Source: an uncultured Bacteroidia bacterium (GTDB lineage Bacteria; Bacteroidota; Bacteroidia; Bacteroidales; UBA932). Taken from it: 35,994 nucleotides of DNA. Below the pieces are notes generated by a model. That model was not told the DNA's origin, searched no databases, and worked only from the letters and a program-made list of their open reading frames with translations. The position numbers and the translations under genes are program-made. Position 1 is the stretch's first letter. The number at the start of each line of letters is the position of its first letter. The stretch is taken from assembly GCA_902784965.1 (NCBI GenBank), contig CACZWU010000017.1:1-35994 (forward strand), in the 5' to 3' direction. Shown here piece after piece: positions 23,895 through 30,213 of the stretch.

Positions 23895-26764
23895 AAAAAC
23901 CCGTCAAAGTGGTGAAAGCCTCTGCCGGCAGCGGAAAAACCTACCGGCTGACCGAGGAGTATATCGACCTGCTGCTGGCGGGCGAAGAGCAGAGCTACAA
24001 GCATATCCTCGCCGTCACCTTCACCAACAAGGCGACCGACGAGATGAAGCAGCGGGTGATCGAGCGGCTCCATGAGCTCTCGAACAGTGACGATCCACGC
24101 GCAGGAGAGGCCCGCAAACGCCTGAGCCTCATCCTCCACGACTACTCGTGTTTCTCCATCAGTACCATCGACCGCTTCTTCCAGGGGGTGATGCGTGCCT
24201 TCGCGCGCGAAATCGGGCAATACGCTTCCTATCGGGTGGAACTCGATACCGGGGCGGTGCTGGAACAGGTGGTCGACCTGCTGATCGACGGGCTCGACGA
24301 TCCGGCCAATGCGGCGCTGTTGGCCTGGCTGCAGGACTACTCGTTCGAGTTGATCGAGTCGGGGCGTAGTTGGAATGTCCGGGAACCGATCAAGGCGATG
24401 GCCGCGCTTTTCTTCCAGGAGGATTTCCGGCTGAAACTTCGTGCCCTGCCCGGACACATCCTGGGCGACAAAACCGCCATCAAGGGTTTCAGCAGCCTCT
24501 TGGAGACCATGCGCGGGGACTTCGAACGAGAAATGACAGAGTTGGGCCGCCGCGCGCTGGATGCCATGGCGGCGGACGGACACGCGCCGGAAGATTACAA
24601 AGGCAAGAGCCGCGGCCCCTTCATGGTGTTCAAGAAATGGGCATCCTGGCGCCGCGGGGATGCACTGATCGAACCCAAGGAGAGCCTCAAGGACAGTTAC
24701 AACGTATACCGGACTCCGGCGCTTGAGCGGTGTGTCGACCAGGCTTTCTCTCTTTTCGACCAGCCGCTGGCCGAATACCGCAGTGTCTGCCTGGTGCAGG
24801 AAAACCTCTCGCTGCTGGGCGTCTATGCCGATATCTTTCGCTTCCTGACGGCCTATCTGCAGGAGAACAACGTGGTGTTGCTCAGTCAGTCGTCCGATCT
24901 GCTGAGCCGCATCATCAACGATGACGACACGCCTTTTGTCTATGAGAAGATCGGCAATCGCTATGATCACCTGATGCTCGACGAGGCGCAGGATACGAGC
25001 CTGCTCCAGTGGCGCAATTTCAAGCCGCTGTTCGCCAACAGCATCGCGCAGGGACAGGCCAATCTCATCGTGGGCGATGTGAAACAGTCCATTTACCGCT
25101 GGCGTGGTTCCGACTGGCATCTTCTGGGGGAACAGATCGTCGAAGACCTGGGCCGGGACAACGTTGCGGAAAAGAATCTGGAGGAAAACTGGCGCAGCGG
25201 CGAGTCCATCGTCAAGTTCAACAACGGCCTCTTTTTGCAGGTGGCTGACGCCATCGCGGCGGATGCGCCGGTGGGTGTGGCGGCACAGGTCAAAGCCCTC
25301 TATAAAGACTGTAAACAGGAAATTCCGGACAAGCGGAAAAATGAGCCGGCAGGTCGGGTGAAGCTCGGTTTCCTGGATCCCGACGGCTGGCGGGAGGAGG
25401 CGCTCGAGCGGATGTTGGCGGATATCAAGGAACTCTGCGAGGCAGGTTATCACCACCGCGACATCACGGTGCTGGTCCGGACCAACAATGATGGAGCAAC
25501 CGTAGCCAATTGCCTGATCGCGCATCAGATCGGTGTCGTGACGGAAGATTCGCTGCTCATCGGCTCCGCGCCCTGTATCGCCGAAGTGGTCTCGCTCCTG
25601 CACGCCCTGGTCGATCCGGAAGATCCGGTCAACCAGCTTTTGGTGGAAGGAATGGATCTTCCGGCGGGACCCTTGCAGGGATCGCTTTACGAGACCTGCG
25701 AAGGCTTGCTGGCCGGTCGCACCCGGTCAGCATCGGATGTCCCGTTCATCCATGCCTTCCTTGACCAGGTGCTGGCCTTCCAGGATAAATACGGTTCTCA
25801 TCTGCGCGGCTTCGTGAAGTGGTGGGACGATGTAGGCTGCAAGAAGAGCATCTGCGCCCCGGACGGGCAGGATGCCGTCCGCGTGATGACCATCCACAAG
25901 TCGAAGGGTCTCAGCCTGGAGGCGGTCATCCTTCCTTTCGTGGACGAAGCCTTCCTGAAGACTTCGCCCTGGCAGATTCCGACCCTCTGGTGTCCGACGG
26001 AAGGGAAGCTGGCACCCATCGGACTGGTTCCGATCAAGGCAACGAGCAAGATGGAAAATACCGTTTTCCAGGGTGAGCTCGACAAAGAGCGGATCAACCA
26101 GTATGTCGATGTGATCAACATGGCCTACGTCGCTTTCACCCGTGCCAAGTCGCAGCTCATCATTTATGCGCCGAAGCCCGAAGATCCCAATGATTATAAG
26201 GTCAATACGGTCGCTGCGCTGCTCTTCAGGCTCTATTCCCAGCAGTTGAAGGAAGATGAAGACAGTCTGGTCTTTGGAAAGCTGGAGCCGTTCCATCGAA
26301 AAGAGGAAACTTCCACCCTGACCGACGATCCGCAGACGGATTTCCAGACGGTCCGCATCGGCGACGAGCGCCTGAAGCTCGCGCTGAAGGCCGGCGACTA
26401 TTTCGACGAAGAGCCTTCGTCCCGGTTGGTCGGCATCGAGAAGCACAAAAAGATGGCCCAGGTGCAGGCGGACGCGGAGCTGGAAGAACAAAGTGGCCAC
26501 CGTCACTGGTTCGACGGCACCTACAGTGTGTTCAACGAAGCTTCCATCGTGACGGGGGAGGGCGATACCTATCGGCCCGACCGCGTCCTCATCGCTCCCG
26601 ACAGCGCTCGCGTGATCGTCATCGACTACAAATTCGGCCAGCCCCGGCCTTCACACCGCACCCAGGTCCGCAACTACTGTAATCTGATGCGCCAGATGGG
26701 CTATCCTTCGGTGGAAGGTTGGTTGTGGTACGTCGTGGCGGAAGAGGTGGTGAAGGTTTGCTGA
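23882..26764 (+). CDS. addA: AddA-like UvrD-type helicase/nuclease subunit
   Basis: This 960-residue SF1A helicase is the motor of the AddAB-type complex that resects double-strand breaks for RecA. Motifs in order are: Walker A ASAGSGKTY (13-21), LAVTFTNKATDEM, motif II LDEAQDTS (DEAQD at 367-371), LIVGDVKQSIYRWRGSDW, NWRSGESIV, VMTIHKSKGLSLEAVILPF and VAFTRAKSQLIIYAP. A C-terminal PD-(D/E)XK nuclease is present but compact: DTYRPDRVLI, VIDYKFG and QVRNYCNLM. At 960 residues it is shorter than B. subtilis AddA (about 1230). The ATG at 23882 lies inside the end of addB, implying coupled translation. RecG is encoded elsewhere in the window. Confidence 0.9.
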   Translation: MQEIEKPVKVVKASAGSGKTYRLTEEYIDLLLAGEEQSYKHILAVTFTNKATDEMKQRVIERLHELSNSDDPRAGEARKRLSLILHDYSCFSISTIDRFFQGVMRAFAREIGQYASYRVELDTGAVLEQVVDLLIDGLDDPANAALLAWLQDYSFELIESGRSWNVREPIKAMAALFFQEDFRLKLRALPGHILGDKTAIKGFSSLLETMRGDFEREMTELGRRALDAMAADGHAPEDYKGKSRGPFMVFKKWASWRRGDALIEPKESLKDSYNVYRTPALERCVDQAFSLFDQPLAEYRSVCLVQENLSLLGVYADIFRFLTAYLQENNVVLLSQSSDLLSRIINDDDTPFVYEKIGNRYDHLMLDEAQDTSLLQWRNFKPLFANSIAQGQANLIVGDVKQSIYRWRGSDWHLLGEQIVEDLGRDNVAEKNLEENWRSGESIVKFNNGLFLQVADAIAADAPVGVAAQVKALYKDCKQEIPDKRKNEPAGRVKLGFLDPDGWREEALERMLADIKELCEAGYHHRDITVLVRTNNDGATVANCLIAHQIGVVTEDSLLIGSAPCIAEVVSLLHALVDPEDPVNQLLVEGMDLPAGPLQGSLYETCEGLLAGRTRSASDVPFIHAFLDQVLAFQDKYGSHLRGFVKWWDDVGCKKSICAPDGQDAVRVMTIHKSKGLSLEAVILPFVDEAFLKTSPWQIPTLWCPTEGKLAPIGLVPIKATSKMENTVFQGELDKERINQYVDVINMAYVAFTRAKSQLIIYAPKPEDPNDYKVNTVAALLFRLYSQQLKEDEDSLVFGKLEPFHRKEETSTLTDDPQTDFQTVRIGDERLKLALKAGDYFDEEPSSRLVGIEKHKKMAQVQADAELEEQSGHRHWFDGTYSVFNEASIVTGEGDTYRPDRVLIAPDSARVIVIDYKFGQPRPSHRTQVRNYCNLMRQMGYPSVEGWLWYVVAEEVVKVC

Positions 26765-26766
26765 TC

Positions 26767-26820
26767 GGGTTGGCCACAGAATGGCCCTCCGTCCCGCCAC
26801 GGTCATTCTGTGGCCGACCT
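26767..26820. repeat. CCACAGAAT palindromic repeat, copy C
   Basis: Left arm 26767-26786 and right arm 26801-26820 are 20 nt each with three differences, two of them G-T wobbles. The core GGCCACAGAATG / CATTCTGTGGCC is shared with copies A and B about 12 kb away. It starts 2 bp after the addA stop. Confidence 0.75.
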
Positions 26821-26827
26821 CCGAGAC

Positions 26828-26992
26828 TTTTTATCTTGACGCGTTTCGTTTTCTGTGAACCGGCTCCGCGTGCAGCACGTGGAAGACTATCTGCGCGACA
26901 ATCCTTCGGCCACCGTTCAGGAAGCCGCCGAAGAGTCCGGCTTCAGTTCGCGCAAGGCCTATTATTCCGCCAAAGCGAAATTGCAATCTTAA
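26828..26992 (+). pseudogene. Remnant of an AraC-type HTH regulator (C-terminal fragment)
   Basis: From GTG 26855 a 45-codon frame reads VNRLRVQHVEDYL, then SATVQEAAEESGFSSRKAYYSAK and a short end. The pattern NRLRV...TV.EAA...GFSSR..YY matches the second half of an AraC-type helix-turn-helix. Just upstream, a different frame reads LFILTRFVF, which would join naturally after a 1-2 nt frameshift, and a TGA at 26837-26839 blocks the main frame. The gene's body is missing and palindromic copy C lies directly upstream. Its TAA overlaps the stop of the opposing MBL gene. It is probably a decayed fragment; a very small functional HTH protein is less likely. Confidence 0.5.
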
Positions 26993-27762
26993 AAAGTCAC
27001 GGTCAGTCCGTCGTAAGCGGGTTTGAGGGAGAAGGGAAGGGTGGAGAGCTCTTCCGTGAATGCGGCGTGGCGGGGAAGCATGTGCGACAGGTGCGTCAGG
27101 TAGCTCTCTTCCGCGCCGACGCGGCGACAGATTTCAATGGCCTCCTCCAGGGCGTAGTGAGAGATGTGCTTGCCGCGCTTGACAGTGTTCAATACAAAGA
27201 TTTTCACTCCTTTGAGCTTCTCGAATTCACTCTCAGGAATATAATTGGCGTCGGTCACGTAGGCCAGGTCGCCGAAACGGAAACCCAGGATGGGCAGCTT
27301 GTAGTGCATGGCGCGGATGGGAACGACCTCGATGCCGTCGATGGAGAAGGGAAGACTGGTGATCAGGTGGATGTCCATCTCGGGAGCGCCGGGATAGGGC
27401 TTTTCGGTAAAGACGTAGTAGTATTCTTTCTTGAGGGATTCCAGCACGCCTGCCTCGCAGAAGATGGGGAAAGAGCGTTTCTCCAGGTAGTTGAACGAGC
27501 GCACGTCGTCGAGGCCGCCGGTGTGGTCCTTGTGGTGATGGGTCAGGAGGATGGCGTCGAGGTGATGGACGTTCTCCCGGAGCATCTGCTGACGGAAGTC
27601 GGGGCCGGCGTCGATGAGGAGGGCCTTGCCCTGGTAGTGGATGAGGGCCGAACACCGGAGCCGCTTGTCGTGCGGGTCGGGCGACGTACAGACTTCGCAG
27701 TCGCAGCCGATCATCGGGATGCCCTGCGATGTCCCTGTACCTAAAAACGTAATGCTGTTCAT
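26989..27762 (-). CDS. MBL-fold metallo-hydrolase (PhnP/RNase Z-like)
   Basis: This 257-residue cytoplasmic metallo-beta-lactamase-fold protein has the HxHxDH metal motif at 75-80 (THHHKDHTGG). Further metal ligands are likely at the H of AMHYKLP, the D of YVTDANYI and the H of THLSHMLPRH. The N-terminus GTGTSQGIPMIGCDCEVC carries C20, C22 and C25, as in PhnP-like phosphodiesterases that bind an extra structural zinc. PhnP hydrolyses cyclic phosphate in phosphonate use, but no phn genes are present, so a general phosphodiesterase or nuclease role is possible. Its ATG overlaps the mtaB TGA by 4 nt (ATGA), making it the third gene of folB-mtaB-MBL. Confidence 0.88.
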   Translation of the reverse strand: MNSITFLGTGTSQGIPMIGCDCEVCTSPDPHDKRLRCSALIHYQGKALLIDAGPDFRQQMLRENVHHLDAILLTHHHKDHTGGLDDVRSFNYLEKRSFPIFCEAGVLESLKKEYYYVFTEKPYPGAPEMDIHLITSLPFSIDGIEVVPIRAMHYKLPILGFRFGDLAYVTDANYIPESEFEKLKGVKIFVLNTVKRGKHISHYALEEAIEICRRVGAEESYLTHLSHMLPRHAAFTEELSTLPFSLKPAYDGLTVTF

Positions 27763-29048
27763 CTTTCGTCATGCCGGGCTTGACCCGGCATCTCCATTTC
27801 AACGATTTTACCGATCAAATCTTTATCATACGGCCGCTCAACGCGGAGGTAGTTTTCGGTGTAGCCGAACATCTTGCCGCCTTTCATCGTGCTCTCGAAA
27901 AGAACCTTCGCCCTGCGACCCTGATTGGCGGCCGTGAATTCGGCGTGCAGACGGTCGGAGAGCGCCTGAAGCCGGGCGGCCCGCTCGGTCTTGACGCTTT
28001 CCTGCACCTGGTCGGTCCGCTCCGCAGCAGGCGTCCCGGCCCGGCGGGAGTAGGGGAAGATGTGCAGGAAGGCAGGACGGACACGCGCGAGCAGTTGGTA
28101 GGTCTCCTCGAAATCTTCGTCCGTCTCCCCCGGGAATCCCACGATGACGTCGATGCCGAAGAAAACCTTAGTGCCGCGTTCCTCCGGCTTTTCGAGAATG
28201 TCGCGGATCAGAGCGATCTTGGCCTCGAACTGTTCCGCCGTGTAGCGGCGGCGCATCGCTTTCAGCGTGTGGTTGCAGCCCGACTGGATGGGGATGTGGA
28301 AATGCGGCAGGAACTTCGTCCCCGTAACAATCCAGCGCAAGATCTCCTCGGTCAGCAGGTTGGGCTCGATGGAGGAGATGCGGTAGCGCTCGATGCCCGG
28401 CACGGCGTTGAGCGCCTTCAGCAGGTCGAGGAAGCTTTCGCCGGTGGTCTTGCCGAAATCGCCCGTGTTGACGCCGGTCAGCACGACCTCCACGATACCC
28501 TGTGCCGCCACCTGCCGGGCTTGCTCCACCAGCTCAGCGATGGGAAGGTTGCGGCTCTTGCCGCGGGCCAGGGGCACGGTGCAATAGGCGCAGTGGTAGT
28601 CGCAGCCGTCCTGTACCTTGAGGAAAGAACGGGTCCGCTCGCCCGACGACCAGGCCGGGAAGAAGCGCTCCACCTGGTCGATTTCGCAGGAATAGCCGAA
28701 CGAGCCGTCCTGCCCTTCCAGGGCCAGCTGCACCAGGTCGCCCTTGCGCTCGGCGCCCACCACCAGGTCGACGCCCTCGATGGCGAGGATCTCTGCCGGC
28801 TTGAGCTGGGCATAGCAACCCGTGACCACGATGCGGGCACCGGGAGCGGTCTTGTGGAGTTTGCGGATGAGATTGCGGCACTTTTTGTCGGCGTGTTCGG
28901 TCACGGAGCAGGTGTTGACCACGAAGATGTCGGTGTCGGGGCCTGGAGCGGCTTCTTTGTAGCCCCGGGCCGCGAACTGCCGGGCAAAGGTCGAGCTCTC
29001 CGAGAAATTGAGCTTGCAGCCGAGGGTGATGAAGGCGACTTTACTCAT
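27759..29048 (-). CDS. mtaB: tRNA t6A37 methylthiotransferase MtaB
   Basis: MtaB converts t6A at tRNA position 37 to ms2t6A using radical-SAM chemistry. The 429-residue product has UPF0004 cysteines C11 (TLGCKLNFSE), C47 (NTCSVTEHADKKC) and C78 (VTGCYAQ), and the radical-SAM set C149, C153 and C156 (DGCDYHCAYC). The CKLNxxES and SVTEHADKKCR phrases separate MtaB from MiaB and RimO. The C-terminal TRAM-like region ends in EMEMPGQARHDER, whose last dozen residues come from a palindromic repeat (27771-27791). I chose the ATG at 29048; it overlaps the end of folB by 8 nt. TsaD, which helps make its t6A substrate, is also encoded in this window. Confidence 0.94.
   Translation of the reverse strand: MSKVAFITLGCKLNFSESSTFARQFAARGYKEAAPGPDTDIFVVNTCSVTEHADKKCRNLIRKLHKTAPGARIVVTGCYAQLKPAEILAIEGVDLVVGAERKGDLVQLALEGQDGSFGYSCEIDQVERFFPAWSSGERTRSFLKVQDGCDYHCAYCTVPLARGKSRNLPIAELVEQARQVAAQGIVEVVLTGVNTGDFGKTTGESFLDLLKALNAVPGIERYRISSIEPNLLTEEILRWIVTGTKFLPHFHIPIQSGCNHTLKAMRRRYTAEQFEAKIALIRDILEKPEERGTKVFFGIDVIVGFPGETDEDFEETYQLLARVRPAFLHIFPYSRRAGTPAAERTDQVQESVKTERAARLQALSDRLHAEFTAANQGRRAKVLFESTMKGGKMFGYTENYLRVERPYDKDLIGKIVEMEMPGQARHDER
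27771..27791. repeat. Palindromic repeat at the mtaB/MBL junction
   Basis: ATGCCGGG (27771-27778) and CCCGGCAT (27784-27791) are perfect arms around CTTGA. Read on the minus strand it encodes the MPGQARHD tail of MtaB. Short repeats of the form TGCCGGGCTTGACCCGGCA are known as dispersed palindromes in many bacterial genomes and often enter the ends of reading frames. Confidence 0.7.
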
Positions 29049-29388
29049 AAACCAATGTGACGGATGTGCTTTCAATCTTTCCTTCGATGGGAGGATTGTA
29101 TTTGGTGACCATCACTTCGGCGTATTCGATGCGCGGAAAGTGTTCGATGACGGCATCCAGGATGCGGGAGGCCAGGTGCTCCAGCAGGTTGGCCGGGATT
29201 TCCATCTCGGCGCGGATGAGGTCGTAGATTACGCTGTAGTCGATGGCTTCGCGCAGTTCGTCGGTACGCGTGGCCTTGCGCATGTCGTAGTCGTAGGCGA
29301 AATCCACCCGGAAGCGGTTGCCTTCCTGCTTTTCACGTTCGAGACAGCCGTGATAGGCGTAAAACTCCATATTGTTCAGTCGTACCAT
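29041..29388 (-). CDS. folB: Dihydroneopterin aldolase FolB
   Basis: FolB cleaves 7,8-dihydroneopterin to 6-hydroxymethyl-dihydropterin and glycolaldehyde in folate synthesis. The 115-residue product is full length for the family. Likely active-site residues can be matched: E22 (REKQEGNRF), Y51 (AIDYSVIYDLI), E70 (NLLEHLASRI) and K96 (VTKYNPPI). The start at 29388 gives MVRLNNMEFYAYHG, typical of FolB. It is the first gene of folB-mtaB-MBL; the TAA overlaps the mtaB start by 8 nt. A hairpin-forming inverted repeat lies 38-69 bp upstream. Confidence 0.93.
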   Translation of the reverse strand: MVRLNNMEFYAYHGCLEREKQEGNRFRVDFAYDYDMRKATRTDELREAIDYSVIYDLIRAEMEIPANLLEHLASRILDAVIEHFPRIEYAEVMVTKYNPPIEGKIESTSVTLVYE

Positions 29389-29425
29389 ATGGCAGATAAC
29401 TATCTGATAGTCATTGTTTTGTTTG

Positions 29426-29457
29426 AAATCGATTGCGTAAAAATGCGCAATCGATTT
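29426..29457. repeat. 12-bp inverted repeat between the RsmI-like gene and folB
   Basis: AAATCGATTGCG (29426-29437) and CGCAATCGATTT (29446-29457) are perfect complements across an 8-base A-rich loop. On the minus strand it is followed by CAAACAAAAC rather than a U-tract, so it is not a standard terminator. It could be an operator or a 5' leader structure of folB. Confidence 0.65.
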
Positions 29458-29496
29458 TGTCTAATTTGTTAACAATCAATACTTTGCGTGCCATGC

Positions 29497-30213
29497 TCAT
29501 CCTGCCAAAACTACAAATACACACGGCCGCTTGCCGATGACGAAGCCCTTCTTGATCTCTTTTTGCCATTGTCCGATGGATTTTGTGCGGATCAATTCGT
29601 CTGGGCAAGTGATGTCGGCAGCGATGCACAGGCGGGTGGCGGGGCGGCAGATGGCGGTGAGGTCGGCCAGCAGGGCGTCGTTGCGATAGGGGGTTTCGAT
29701 CATGATCTGCGACTGGTTCAGCCGGGCGGACGTGCGCTCCAGCGCGGCGATGGCCTCGCGGCGCGCCGGCGTCTTCGCCGGCAGATAGCCCGTGAAGGCG
29801 AAACACTGCCCGTTCAGGCCCGAGGCCATCAGCGCCAGCATCAGGGAGGACGGACCCACCATCGGAACTACTTCCACCCCTTTGCCGTGGGCCAGTTCCA
29901 CCAGCCGCGCCCCGGGATCGGCCACGGCAGGAAGCCCCGCTTCGGAGATCAGTCCCGCATCCTGGGTGCCCAGGCGTGCGGCGTACGCCTCGATTTGCTC
30001 CTGCGGAGTATGTTCGTTGAGCTCCAGCAGCTCAAGTTCCTCGATATGCCCTTTCCATCCTGCGGCGGAAAGGAAACGGCGGGCCGTCCGCAGCTCTTCC
30101 ACGAAGAAGAGCCGCAGCGAGCGGACCTGTGCCAGCACGGGGGCTGGCAGCACGTCACTCGGTGTGTATGCGCCGAGGGGCGTCGGGATGAGATAGAGTT
30201 TGCTCGCTGTCAT
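29497..30213 (-). CDS. RsmI-like SAM-dependent methyltransferase (short form)
   Basis: This 238-residue protein belongs to the tetrapyrrole-methylase fold and resembles RsmI, which 2'-O-methylates C1402 of 16S rRNA. Visible signatures are LYLIPTPLGAYTPSDVLP at the N-terminus, FVEELRTARRFL, GLISEAGLPAVADPGARLV (cofactor loop) and VVPMVGPSSLMLALMASGL. It lacks the extra C-terminal domain of the ~280-residue E. coli RsmI, as do other short Bacteroidota homologues, so target specificity is uncertain. The only sensible ATG (30213) lies inside the end of the tamB-like gene, a same-strand overlap of 59 nt. Confidence 0.85.
   Translation of the reverse strand: MTASKLYLIPTPLGAYTPSDVLPAPVLAQVRSLRLFFVEELRTARRFLSAAGWKGHIEELELLELNEHTPQEQIEAYAARLGTQDAGLISEAGLPAVADPGARLVELAHGKGVEVVPMVGPSSLMLALMASGLNGQCFAFTGYLPAKTPARREAIAALERTSARLNQSQIMIETPYRNDALLADLTAICRPATRLCIAADITCPDELIRTKSIGQWQKEIKKGFVIGKRPCVFVVLAG

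Noticed and set aside
26719-27744. 341-codon plus-strand frame across the addA end and MBL gene
   Set aside because: Antisense to the MBL hydrolase and out of frame with addA; only the short HTH fragment near 26855 looks protein-like.
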